Assembly (NCBI GenBank): GCA_964035545.1
Contig: OZ037766.1
Location: 5,497,722-5,557,721 of the forward strand
Origin: Bugula neritina
Taxonomy: Eukaryota > Bryozoa > Gymnolaemata > Cheilostomatida > Bugulidae
DNA length: 60,000 nucleotides
Direction of reading: 5' to 3'
Position numbers and translations under genes: made by a program. The notes under the pieces were generated by a model, which was not told the origin of the DNA, did no database searches, and saw nothing but the letters and a program-made list of their open reading frames with translations. Within the stretch, counting starts at the first letter, position 1, and each line of letters starts with the position of its first letter. This document shows positions 1 through 13,100 of this stretch, piece by piece.

Positions 1-529
1 TGTATTATTAATTCTTTATATATCCTTATAAACTTACTACAAGACGATTAGAATGACACAGAGCTGGGAAATCATTTATAAAGAGCTGGGAATATAGGGC
101 AGGCTCAACCCTTCTGTCTCCCTGTTGATTAAACTACAAGAGTACATGGAAGGAATACTTAGTCAACAGTGTTATCAATAATGACAGCTAATAACTGTTA
201 CAGGCTGTATGTTGTGGCCATCTTCATGTTATATTGTATGACTTATATAACATAAACATGCTTTACATACATGGTACATGCATTATACATATTAACATAC
301 ACTGTACGTGCACTCACTGTACATAGACACACTTATATGATAGTACTAATTCTTCCATTATACCATATACTATGCTTCAATGCTTTGGATTTCAAATTTG
401 ATTTAATCGAATTATCTGGTTACAAACTTCGCATTATGTGAATGTACATTTTCCTTCGAATAAATGTTTCGAATTTCATTCGATGAAACTGTTCCCGAAC
501 ATCGAATGAAAAATCTATTTGCATAATCC

Positions 530-790
530 GAAGCATTATGCTATAGCACTACATGCTATAACACTATATGTTATGAAACTACATGCTGTAACACTATATG
601 TTATGAAACTACATGCTGTAACACTATATGTTATGAAACTACATGCTGTAACACTATATGTTATGAAACTACATGCTATAACACTATATGTTATGAAACT
701 ACATGCTATAACACTATATGTTATGAAACTACATGCTATAACACTACATTCTATAAAACTTTATGCTATAATACTATGTGCTATGATACT
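530..790. repeat. 30-bp minisatellite in PITP intron
   Basis: Tandem copies of a unit of about 30 bp built from 'acactatatgttatgaaac' plus 'tacatgct(a/g)ta', roughly eight copies with decay at the right end. It lies in the intron before the PITP exon at 882. The open frame running through it (a peptide of about nine residues per unit) is a product of the repeat and is not a gene. Confidence 0.9.
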
Positions 791-881
791 ACATATACAT
801 ATTAACTAGGATATTGCACACCTATCAGCTAGCCTATCTTTTGTATAATGTTATATATCATGTCACTATAATGATATTTAG

Positions 882-2359
882 GCTCACAGGCTGACCCCCG
901 ATGAGCTAAAGAAAAGAGAGGTCATATACATCGACATAGCCAATGATACGATCAGGTCTTCTGATTATAAAGCTGATGAAGATCCAGCAAAGTTTAAGTC
1001 TGAGAAAACTGGTAGAGGTCCTCTAGACAAGAACTGGATTGTAAGCTTTATCTTTTATGCAGCTTATTAGAATTGTTTATTGCTTCAGAATCTATTTCTT
1101 CCTTTTGATCAACACAACATGGGATCCTTAGCAACAGTGGTGTATATTTACTATTCTCTCACTGTAGAAAACAGCCACACCAATCATGTGTGCTTACAAA
1201 CTCGTGAGATGTGAGTTTATATGGTTCGGACTGCAGACTAGAGTGGAGAAATTCATCATGAGTGTAAGTGCAAATAGCCCTGTATAAATGCTGTAGGTAG
1301 ATATTTTCACTCACTCTGAGATCATCAGTTTTTCAACACCTTAGATTTTAAATTTGAAGCAAAATACATGAAAGCTTCTGTAGCATGCTAGACTCATAGG
1401 CAAAATTCAATTGACTTTGACCACATTTTTCTGTTCTGGAGCTTTTAAATTTATCTAAAAAACTAGAAGCTAGTTTGTTTTTAATGAGGTATGCTTCACT
1501 AAAATATAGAAAAAGAATGATTTGTGTTATGCATACACAGCATATATAATAATAACTTGGCTCTGTTGGCAACAGTGATTCAAATGTGAACATTAGACGT
1601 TGACCTTTCAACAACCTTTGCTCCAACTTCATGTGTCATTGACAGCCACAGGGTTGCAATTTTTGACCCTTAAAGGGCATGTTTTGGTCAAAAAGAATGT
1701 TCATTAGTTGTAAAATGTTTATTATTATATGGCACTCTATTCAGAGTTTTATAAAATTTTGCTGCTATTTGGCAGTTATCAACTACAAAAAGATAACAGA
1801 AAAATAGTATCACTATAATCACATTGTTGAACTAACAACCTACATTTGTAGGAGGAAAAAAATTAATAGTGTCATAGCTATTTGCATGTGCATTAGCTCA
1901 TTAAAAAGTATCACCAAGTTCTTTTTATCCGAGTGTGTGTATTTCTATTTTATCCTTTGCTAAAATTGCAGAGCACCTGTCCCAAGATGTCACTTCTGCC
2001 AAGTAAAAGTTGTCTCTACTTTTGTAGGCTTCCAGCAATCAAATAATTTTTACTCTTGTTGTAGCAATTGTCATAAACTGTTTGTGTTTCAATACAATCA
2101 TGAGCAGTGCATAATGTTTTGTAGTGAATGGAATATATTAATAGTTCATACCCTGTTGTAATAGCGGTTGTTTCACTTTCCTTTTTTTCAGGGTGAACGA
2201 AGAATTTTCACCAACTTCCACCGTCAGGTATTCTGCTGGATTGATAAGTGGCACGGCATGACTATGGAAGAAATTAGAGTTTTAGAAGAAAAAAACAAAG
2301 AAGAGCTGGATGAGGCGAGGAAAAAGGGATCAGTCAAGGGCATGGTTGCTAATGAATAA
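882..2359 (+). CDS. Phosphatidylinositol transfer protein, class I, C-terminal part (5' end outside window)
   Basis: Class I PITPs (PITPNA/PITPNB type) move phosphatidylinositol and phosphatidylcholine between membranes and feed phosphoinositide signalling. Three in-frame exons are visible: 882-1040, 1168-1263 and 2192-2359 (stop TAA at 2357). All joins are phase 0 with GT-AG introns. The first exon reads VIYIDIAND, then [19 protein letters not shown]; the second contains CAYKLV and WFGLQTRVE; the last contains [14 protein letters not shown], then KGMVANE. These match the family's C-terminal half closely, including its characteristic FTNFHRQ stretch. The last 141 residues or so are present; the lipid-pocket N-terminal half is off the left edge. 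An AATAAA at 2605 is a likely polyadenylation signal. The alpha versus beta subtype cannot be decided, so no symbol is given. Confidence 0.94.
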
Positions 2360-2604
2360 CTATTCCATTGCCAAACAGATAGGATGTAATTTAGAGAGTG
2401 CTTACTCTAGTCTAAGCTATGTTGACACCCACCATCACTTAGTGCTACCACTACGACATTTCACTCACTTGTTGACATTTAATAGTTTAGTATTTGTATA
2501 GCTTTCTTTCAATCTTAGAATCATGGCTGAGTCTACTCAAAATTTTTTCTAACTGTCCCACTGTTTTGTAAAATTGGAAGATGCTATTTGCTTACTGATT
2601 TTCT

Positions 2605-2610
2605 AATAAA
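2605..2610 (+). terminator. Polyadenylation signal of the PITP gene
   Basis: Canonical AATAAA about 245 bases after the PITP stop codon, in an AT-rich 3' region. Assigned by position only. Confidence 0.55.
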
Positions 2611-2649
2611 TTGTATAACTCTATGTAATATACTATTTCTCTACACAAA

Positions 2650-4166
2650 TTAACTTTTGTATCTGCTGGTCTGTGTTTCATGTCCCATATGTGTTTTGCT
2701 CTTCGTTGATCAACAATTAGTTACATGTTGCCCAGACGTGTTGTTTTGTCGACTTAATTTTGGCTAGTTATAATTTTAGTGATGCTTTTTGTTCGGTGAT
2801 GATGAGCTACGCACTCAGTGTTGCTATGCTATTATAATAGTTTTATTCTTGGAGTAATACACATTATTGGCTAAAATTTTAGGTAATTTGAATGTATAAT
2901 ATATTATTTTATATACGAAAATTGATATTATGTTCTATTTGGGGTTTTATAGTTTGATTGACATAATATATATGTAATTCCACTCTATTAATTAGACGTG
3001 TCTAAATCTTTTCTGTTCTTGTAACTTCCACTAGAAATACAGATTATATTTCTGTTTCTTTGTCAATTGGTTAAACATCTTTATTTAATGTTTGGCTGAC
3101 AAGTGCTGGTAAGTTTGTCCTCTCAAGTTGCTATTGCATCATTACTATGCAATATTGAGGCTTATAATAATGACTAACGAAGAAGACAACTTCTAATCAA
3201 ATGGACATATTATTTATAATAAATGTCAATACAAGTCTCTCCAAACATATGCAATCTATTTTTCAATTATTCTCAACGTTATTGCTTAGCTTTGTCAAGC
3301 TAGCGCTAAACAATTTCGAAGTCATGTGGTAGTAAATTAGAATTTTCAGCCTCTGATTTGTGTAAGTTGATCTCGCCTTGGATAATATGTTTAGAGAAGA
3401 TAACTCTTAAACAATACACAATAGTCACCAACTTGGCGCGTTTTCTATAAAGCAGGTTAAAACGCTTGATGTTTTAATATGGATCGAAATATTGTGCAAT
3501 GGCAGTTTCGCCAAAGTTCTAGCAAAGAGTAACTTAAACTGGGAATTCCCAGCCCTGAATTTTACCTGCGCAGTTTCATTTCGTTCCTCTCATAATCTTT
3601 GATTTTGTAGTTGAGTAGATGTTTTTAAAATTTATTCTGTCAGAAGCTTTTAATATTTTTTAATTGAAGTATGGTTTCAATATCTATACCGATGTATACG
3701 TTAACTTTGATATTCTTTTTTAGTTTTTTAATCATATTGATATTTACATTTTCATTATGATTATGTCATTAGATTATGATAATCATAATGATTATCATTA
3801 ACAATAACTTTAAATAATTCATCATTATGGTATGCTCATAGAGTTAGACATATTTAATGTTGTTTCAATTGATATGTAGTTGTTATAGTAATAGTTATAA
3901 TTACGAGTTAATTGTAAGTTACTCAGTACCACTAACTTACCTTTATTTTTTTTGGTAAACAAGGCTTTCTTGCAGTTTGAGTTTCAGTTAAGGATACGCC
4001 TTTGCCTAACTCTATGACCTATAGTTATAGGTATCCGTATTGTCAATTTTTTAGAGTGTGACTACAGTAGGTTAGGTATATATCATATCTGGTGTTACTT
4101 TTTTATTGATGTAGAAAGTATTAAACAAGAAGAGCTGTATGTCTTTACATCTAATACTTAGCCAAG
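2650..4166. other. Intergenic region between PITP and the XAF1/TRAFD1-like gene
   Basis: No coding exon is recognised here. It must hold the promoter and any 5' untranslated exon of the gene starting at 4167, but no clear core promoter motif could be singled out. The right part (about 3650-4080) is a dispersed repeat listed separately. Confidence 0.6.
3650..4080 (+). repeat. Dispersed repeat A, copy 1
   Basis: This AT-rich segment resembles about 9775-10115 along much of its length. Shared pieces, in the same order, include the 'attatgattatcatta'-type start, 'catagagttagac', 'agtaatagtt(a/c)taatta', 'aacaaggctttct' and 'aggata(c)(g/t)cct'. Copy 1 also contains a near-palindrome around 3773-3789. 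Boundaries are approximate. No terminal repeats or coding capacity were seen, so the class is unknown. Confidence 0.65.
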
Positions 4167-7100
4167 ATGTCTCATAGTTCAGGTGATACTCTAGAGGCAG
4201 AGTGTCAGTATTGGTGAGTTTTTCTTCTCTTTACATTTATTTACTTTAACTAATACAAATTTTAGTCGTGAGGTTTTTGTAACCAGTTGAATTTGGGCAT
4301 GTTTTCTGTTTATCAGATATATTCAGCGTAACAATTTATGTTTAAAATTATCTGTTCTATACTTGCATTGCTGTGAAATTTGCAATATGTTTTAATGAAG
4401 TAAGCAATATTTGTTATAAGAGAAAATATGTGTCTATGTTTAGCAAATCGGTCATTGAATGTTTTTACAGCAAAAATGAAGTGCCCCGTGCCAATCTGCA
4501 CATGCATGAGCTGTATTGCAGAAGGCACCTGCGTGTTTGTGATGTATGTGGAGAAACAGTACCAATAAGTTTCTTAGATGAGCATATGGAGTCTGAACAC
4601 AGAGAAGTGCCTTGTAGCCTGTGTTCTAATCTTATTCCTAGGAATAAACTCTTATCACACATGGTAGGATCTTGTGCATGCTATGACTTTGGGCTAATTA
4701 ATTGTGTACTCAATAACTTGGAAATACTGAGCAGAAATAGTGTAGGAAAATAGTGTATCAAAAACTTCAGTATTAGAAAGCAGTAACTATTCATGTTGTG
4801 GGAGAATTATTACCTTTTTAAAAATTCAATTATTAAAAGTCTACATGACATGCGTTAATTGATATTTTTCATAACTAAAACTAATTGAAATGATGCAGAA
4901 AAAAAGTTGTTTCACTTAATGTAATTATTCAAGTAATTTCGACGAGGTTCTGCTAAGTGTGCAAATTTGTCATTACGTTGCATTTTCTGCATTCTGGTTA
5001 GTGGAAATTTAAACCTGAAAACTTAAACTTTTTTCCAGGAGTTTGAGTGTTCCCAGCGACGTGTACTCTGCCCATACTGTAATTTAAAGTATCCATTTGT
5101 CGAGTTGGCAGATCATAAAGAAGTTTGTGGGTCAAGGACAGACAAGTGTGAGAAGTGCTTGAAAACAGTTATGCTGAAAAATATGCTCCGTCACCAAAGT
5201 TCTGGCTGTAGATCTCATGCTATAGAGAGCAGTCGCCCAGTACCTAAGCCACGAGATGTGTCCTCTTTCTACACTAGTCTAGATAATGAGTACACATCAA
5301 CCTACCCTCCATATCATTACTCCTCCATACCTCGACAGCGCGACATGCGTGGCCGCCATTTCAATAATGTCTCGGCTCAAAGTGGGCCATTGCTGTCAGA
5401 GGAAACAGGACATGCAGAGAGTTTAGTTGGTTCTTCTGCAAGTGATCAAGTCAATGGTAAGTAGAAGGGTTGGTTTGTGGATACTTGTAATTATCTTATA
5501 TATAATATATATAGTATAAATATATAATATATATAATATATATAGTATATATATATATTATATATACTATATGTAATATATAAGTGTGTGTGTGTGTATA
5601 TATAACCAAGAACTGAAATGTTAATATAAGTTCAACTTGCCAAGTTACATTACAACTTGAACGTAGCGGATACTTTAAATTTTACTTGTACTGCAAATGT
5701 CAAATAACCCTGGTTCATATTGTTAGACATTATTAACACATGTATGTGCATTTCTATGCCTTCCATTCCTTCAGTTTATTATGTTGTTCGTAAATACAGA
5801 TGATGAGTTAAAGATTCCTTGTGAGTTCTGTGAAAAGCTGATATTTGCCGAATCATTATATTATCACCAGGTAAGTTATCTGCAGTCTCAGTTTCTTTCA
5901 GACATTTTATTGCTTTGCAGTAACTTCTCATGTAAGCTCTCATTCTCATTAGACGTCTAACAATCATTATATTCTGTGGCAAAGTTAGATTGACCCGTTG
6001 TTACAGTTATGAAAGTAATATTAATTATTGCAGCAATCCTGCCCCAAGCGACCTTCAGAGGTAGCCCGTCCAGTTCGAACTCGACCCGCTGCTCAACACC
6101 AAACTAATGAATTCAACACTTCTGGAAGAGATAGCCTCGTGGTAAACTCAAACTCCCCTGCTGTTGATGATCAGTCTATTGCTCTTAGTAATGAAAGCCC
6201 ACTCACTTATGGGCACACAAGAAGAAATCAGCAAGCCGTAAATCCTCTTCTTAGTTTGTTTGGAGGATTGAGTTATTCTAGTAATTCCAGCACTGCACCT
6301 CCGGCTAGGGCTGGTGGCTTTGGCCCCCCGGCTAGGGTGGATGGCTTTGGCCCCCCGGCTAGGGTGGATGGCTTTGGCCCCCCGGCTAGGGTGGATGGCT
6401 TTGCCCCCCCGGCTCAAACTAACTCAAGACACAGAGACCCATACTATCCCAGCCCATCTGCTCAGCCTCCACCATACGACTACGATGATAATCCTGTACC
6501 AACAGTATTTACCTGTCCTCCAAATTGTGCGTGCGGCAGGGGGAATAACCCTATAGGTTAGCTTCAGAATCATATTTTAGTATTGTTGGTCTTCTAGTTG
6601 TTTTCTAATGTTTTCGTTGGCATGATTAATGAAATACATTGTCAACTAGTACAGATACAAATAATGTGACTTAAATGTTAATTTTTGTAGATTTGGAGAA
6701 TGAGGAGTTTGTTGAGTGTTCTGTGTGCAGTTTTCCTATAGCTCTTCCATACCTGACTGATCACGAATACTACTGCCAGTTGAAAAAGGAGGGTAAACGT
6801 CCTCCTACACAGCTAATGCTTATAAAGTTCTACCCTCCTAACTCAGTGTAAGTTTCCGGCTTGCATTCTTCAAGTTTTGATACATTTGCTCGTGGAATAT
6901 TTATGACTGATGATAATAATTCTAACTGATAAACCAGTTTTTATTTCAACAAATCGGGTTGAAGAAGGGGGACTACAAATTATTGTTATTCATTTGTTAT
7001 ATTTATTAAGAAGGAAATTTACTTTTTGGACTGCTGATATTTCATGAGTAATTCTAGAATAATTTTATGACTATTAGGTAGATTTTGTTTTCTATTCAGA

Positions 7101-10100
7101 TGTTAAGCACCGATGGAACACTTTCTAAACATTTTGTGGTAACTGTGGTGAACTAGTATTTCTGTTTTGCTGTTTCTCTAAATATTCGAGTGAATATTGT
7201 AAAAGGGATGGTAGACTAGCCTCAACTGGTCAAGCAGAGTTGCCACCTAATGATGAAGATATACAAGACAATCACCACTTGCCTGGTCGTAGTAGTAGAA
7301 CTAACCATGATGAGCAAGTATATTGTGAATACTGCGGAAATGTTTTTTATGCTGATGAGCTTGAGTCTCACCAGGTAAGGCTCAATCATGTAGGTAATGC
7401 TTAGATTGGAATGATTAGAAATGATATTTTACTTACATTAATTTTGTAATTATGATAAATTATAAGATGGTAACAATTTATCGCTGCCTCATGGCAAGAC
7501 CACATGCTATATATAATAAGCATGTGTTTACATTTGATATCTGATATATTATCATATTATTTTTAAAAACTAAACTTCAACTAAACCTTTAGAGGTCATG
7601 TGATGAAAGTGAGCCCAAAACCTTAGTTCCCTCACATTTTGCTGATGAGAAGAAAGATGGAGCCAATGAAAGTCGTGTTGTGCCGGCTACTTCAAAGCTG
7701 CGTGATATAACCCGTCAGTGGAGTAATACAGATGGTGAATCAGTCAATAGTCATAGCGATGCACCGGGTGAACCCAGAGATGCACCTGGTTCACTCACTG
7801 AAGTACCTGGTACACTCAGTGGAGCACCTGGTACACTCACTGAAGCACCTGGTAGACTCAGTGAAGCACCTGGTAGACTCAGTGAAGCACCTGGTACACT
7901 CAGTGAAGTATCGGTTAAAGACAAACCAGCACAAGACTTGGATAAGCTTACTTCACAGTGTCAGTATTGTATGGAGGAAGTCTCCTTTGATTCACTAGAA
8001 GCACACGAGGTAAAGTTCTGTAATGACTGACTTTCAAAATTACTATTTATCTGTATTTCTCTAAACTTGTTTTTGGAAAAAAATGTGCAAAACTGTAATG
8101 CATGACTAGATGTATATAAAATTATTAAAAATAATTAAATGAGAAACGTTTGTTATTACTACTTAATTTGCATAAATAAAGTAGTAGTTTTTTGCTTATT
8201 TAATTCTAAATGAAATTCAATATTGCATAAGTTCTGTTGATGAATAATTGACTCCTGATGTGTCTAGGATGCGTGCGATTCTAAAGATTTCCAAACAATG
8301 ATACCAATAACCACCTTAAAGCAGGCGGAGGGAGAAAAGTTTCAAAGTAAGACTGCAGCTGATGCAGCTGCTACGGAAGCTGAAACGCAGACAGGAAGTA
8401 CATCAAAGCCTTCAAAAAATGAGAATTTGGCTGCAAGTAGCAATTCAAATGTTGACGGGATAATGTTCCCCTGCTCTTATTGTTCTCAACGATTCCCTAA
8501 TGCCAGTCTTATAAATCATATGGTAAGGCTTATGTCTTGTGAAAAAATGTAGTAATGAACAAGAATGCAAACTTAATGTGCATTTGAATACACCTGATTT
8601 AATATTTAATCATTTTTTACCTTTTAGATACAATGTACGAAAAACCCGTCAAATAAGTCTCAAGGTTTCGCTAGTGAATCACAGAAACCTCAAAGCTTGA
8701 AAGGAAGTGAGGCTGAAGATGACATGCCAAAGTAATCATTTAATTTCTATTTGCTAAATTGGAAACGTTTATTTTGTATCGGAATATGAACTTGCGAAAA
8801 TTGAAAAATATGGAATAATACTTGCTGCACTTTGTATCCTTAGTTTGGGTGAGTTTATCTAGGCAGCATTTGAGCAGTCTCTCAGTTGAAAAACAATAAC
8901 TTTGATGATGTCATCATCTATAGTCAAAGCTAAGGTACATTCAACTAATATACTTTCACCTTATACACTTATGTTAATAACATGTAGTGATTGTAGAACA
9001 CTTTTACTGTAAGCGCATTCAATATATGAGTAATGCAACACGTGTAAGTAGGTTTGATATGTACATGTGTTGTACGCCATCTTATACGGTGCACCTTATA
9101 TGCATGTTTCGTATATATTTTTTTATTTTAAGGGCAGTTAGTTTATTACTATTAAAATATGGCATAAACTTGTAGTTGTCATCTCAACTTTGAACTTTAG
9201 GCAGCATCTGTCAGTTAATTATCCAGCATGATACATTATTTAAATGAGCGTCTTTTATCTGATTATATTTCAATTGATATTTATATTTGATTTTATAATA
9301 ACTTTTATAGAGAAAAATTAGCAAAACAGGCTGAGGTGTTGAGAGAAACATCGGAGAGTGAAAAGACGGAAGAAGTAGACACATTTCCATGTCAATTTTG
9401 TTTGAAATATTTTCCCACCAAAGACCTGGCTAATCACATGGTACTTGTTATTACTTCCAATAGTCTGTCTGATTGATTAAACTCTCATTTATTCCTTTAG
9501 TGAAATATTTTGATTGCAATTGTTGTATATTATAGTATTGAATATTATATTATATATATTATACTATTACTCTTACAAATTGTATTTTTCAGTTCTATGA
9601 TTGTGAAGAATATTTGAAAGAGTGGGAAAAATTATTTAGAATGAAAGCTGCTCAAGCACAGAGTCCAAGGGGCCAACCCCTACCCCCCAGCCAGTCTACT
9701 GATTACATAGATAACAGGGGCTACAGGTAAGTTTGTAAGAACATTGAGACTCATTTAAAGTATTGTTGTTGTTAATATATATACCGATAAATGCGACAAG
9801 ATTGTTTTATTGTCATTATGATTATCATTATGTAACGCTCGTACTCATAGTCATAGAGTTAGACTTAGACATATTCAAGTTTACTTCAATTGGTGTGTAG
9901 TAATAGTAATAGTTCTAATTATGAGTTAAATACAAGTTACTTAGTAACTTACCTACTCTTGAGTTACTTTTTTTTGTTAAACAAGGCTTTCTACAGTTTC
10001 AGTTTAGGATACTCCTATGGGCTGACTATTGTTAATTTTATACTTATCTTATAGTCAAACTAATAGACTAATGGTAATACTAATACACTGATAGAGTATG

Positions 10101-13100
10101 ATTGTGATACTTACTTATATCTGATAAGTATAAGTAGCTTATATTTATACTTAGAGTATTGTCAACATGAACATGCACATCTGGTAGCTAGTCAACCGCT
10201 CAACTTTGAACTTTAAGCAGCATCTTGTTGTTAATTATCCAGCATCATGCATTATTTAAATGAGCGTCTTTTATCTTATTATATTTCAATTGATATTTAT
10301 TTGATTTTATAATAACTTTTATAGGGAAAAATCAGCAAAGCGGGCCGAGGTGTTGAGAGAAACATCGGAGAGTGAAAAGATGGAAGAAGTAGACACATTT
10401 CCATGTCAATTTTGTTTGAAATATTTTCCCCGTAAAGACCTGGCTAATCATATGGTACTTTTTATTACTTCCAATAGTCTGTCCGATTGATTTAATTTTT
10501 ATACTAAATATATTTTTATTCATTTAGTTGGATAATAGTGGCAATTATTATATTATATTATAATATGATGCTATATTATTGCTTTCACAAATTGTATTTT
10601 TTAGGCCTATGATTGTGAAGAATATTTGAAAGAGTGGGAAAAGGTCTTTAAAATGAAAGCTGCTCAAGCACAGAGTCCAAGGGGCCAACCCCTACTCCCC
10701 AGTCAGTCTACTGGTTACATAGATAACAGGGGCTACAGGTACAATTAGTCTTTAGTTTGTAAGAACATTGAGACTCATTTAAAGTATTGCTGTTTTTAAA
10801 AGTTTTGCAGTCACTATAACTGTCATAATTTTTATTTGTGATTGAATTTCATCAGTGAAAAGCCAAAGAGACAAGATGAAGTGTATATGGCACGGCCATC
10901 TTGGGACACTCGACGATATGAAGAAAGAGCAACCAGTTGTAAATACTGTTTGCAAGTTTTTCTTGTATCAGAACTGGAGCATCATCTGGTAAGTGTTGAA
11001 TCATGTTTATAAACTATTTGTAGACAAAAAGAGATGTCATAGTAATTTGCTTTGAGTGTTGGGTTTGTTTATTTATTTCAACATAAATAAAGGATATGTG
11101 AACAAAAATCACAGAGAGAAGTAAGTGGCGCAACAGCCATGCAGTATTTGACAGCATGTGTCGGTAATTGACAGCAATACTATGTATGAGCAAAGTATAA
11201 ACTGTCAGTTAGTGTTGCATCAGTCATCATAACAACACTGCACTTAGTATATTATCAAAGTTTTAAACTACAATGTGAAAAACTTTGAATACTTTTAGGA
11301 ATTTGACTGTGACGAATATGCTAAATTTCGAGATGAAACTTTAAAAAAAGAAATTGCTTATCAAGAGCGAATTGCGGCGATAGAAGAACAGGAAAGACTT
11401 CGTGCAAAGGAACAGATGCCAGTCAGGAAATCTGAAAACACTAATGAATTGCCATTCAAATTACCATCTGGCAAATATTCAAAGCTGAAAGTAGATTTGG
11501 GTGACAATCAAGAAAAGAGAGACAATGAGATCAATACTAAGACCTATTTGCTAGGCTACAGGTAAATCATGATACTTTTAATATAGCGAGGCTTCATGTA
11601 TGCAACTAAAGCTGAGGTACTACATGGGTGCATAATTCTAAATTACAGCCAAATTCTGTCACAGTGACACAGTAATTGCATTGGTTTGCATTGTTGGCAC
11701 GTGTAAACCACAGTCATTGTTGAATGTATTGCTATTGGAACTAAGATGTGAACATATGCAAACTCAAACAGCATGTACATTAGTGTGTTATCTTGACTAC
11801 TGTGAAATATGACCTAGATACATTACAGTTGTCATGGTTACCACTTCCCCTGAAGAACACATGTCTTGAGCCAAGACTTTATGATAAAATTTTGCCCCCA
11901 CTGGGATTCGAACCTGAGACCTCTGGCTTGCAAGCAAATGTGCTAACCATTACACCACGGGGACCACTAGATAATCACAACACTACATCTCACCTAGTTC
12001 TCTGAATCCCACTTGTCTCTCTATTACCCCTTCAGTCTTCAGGCTCCCCTGGCCTCTCAACTCTCTCAGAGTACTACTACGTTTCACTAAAGACCGAAAT
12101 AGCTTATGAAAAAAATTTTGCCCCCCCCCCCGCTGGGATTCTGGGATTGGAACCCGAGACCTCCGGCTTTCAAGCAAGTGTGCGAACGAGGACTACTAGG
12201 TAACCGCTACACTACAGACTTAATAGCTTGATTTGTGTTGTAGGAATGAGCTAGAGGTTAATGAACCACCCCAGCAACAGGTATTGTACTTAGCGTTTTT
12301 TGTGACTAATTTATTAATCTAATTGAACTTTGGGTACGTATTTTGAAAAGAATAAATGTTCAACTTTTTAAGGTTATAAATGCAACAAATTTGTAAAATA
12401 TTTTTCAAATCTCAAATGATAATTTAGTTAATGAAATAATTTATTTTCCATTTTTATTGCACAACTCCCAAGAATACTTCATGTTCTAATTACAGGAGTC
12501 GTGTTCTTTCAAGCCCTTGGTAACCGAGTATGTGAATCCAGACACTAGTAGTACAGGAGCTGTAAACAGGCAGGTTAACCATAAACTAACTGCAGATATG
12601 GATTGTGATGATTATAATGATGACGATGATGTCATCATGGGTGGAGACACAGGCTATCCCTCAATTGTGGGAAATTCCAGGTTGGTGAACACCTCGCTTG
12701 TTAAAGCGTGTATTGTATGTTTATATACATGCACATGTTAATGTTTATGTATTCTGTGTTGATCTTTATTCTAAACAGAAGTATCTTTTATACTGGAATT
12801 TAATCAATAAATAAGGAAGCCATGTTAGGAGAGAATGTCTACTTGCTGTAATATAAACTAGTGTTACTATTAACCTGTCACAGGTTTGAAACTCTATGCT
12901 ATTGCATGGCTTTTTCATTTTTTAAATTGTATGAGTTTTAAACCACTTTCCTTGCCCAGTATATACAATCATGGTCTGGCATATCTGTTTGTTATGTGTA
13001 GCTCCCCACCAGCGTCTTTGATGTACAATTCACTTACCAGCATGAGTTCGTTTGGCGAGTCACAGTACAATAGTCAAGACAGATTCCAAAGTATTCTTAG

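Noticed and set aside
519-809. 96-codon open frame rich in repeated MKLHAxTLYV units
   Set aside because: It is a translation of the 30-bp minisatellite in a PITP intron and shows no protein features.
1348-1632. 94-codon minus-strand frame inside the last PITP intron
   Set aside because: No similarity, composition like surrounding intron, no splice or promoter support.
11894-11965. A genuine tRNA gene on the minus strand
   Set aside because: A and B boxes are good, but the acceptor stem pairs poorly and the flanking tail is shared with a second decayed copy, which fits a SINE better. Not fully excluded.
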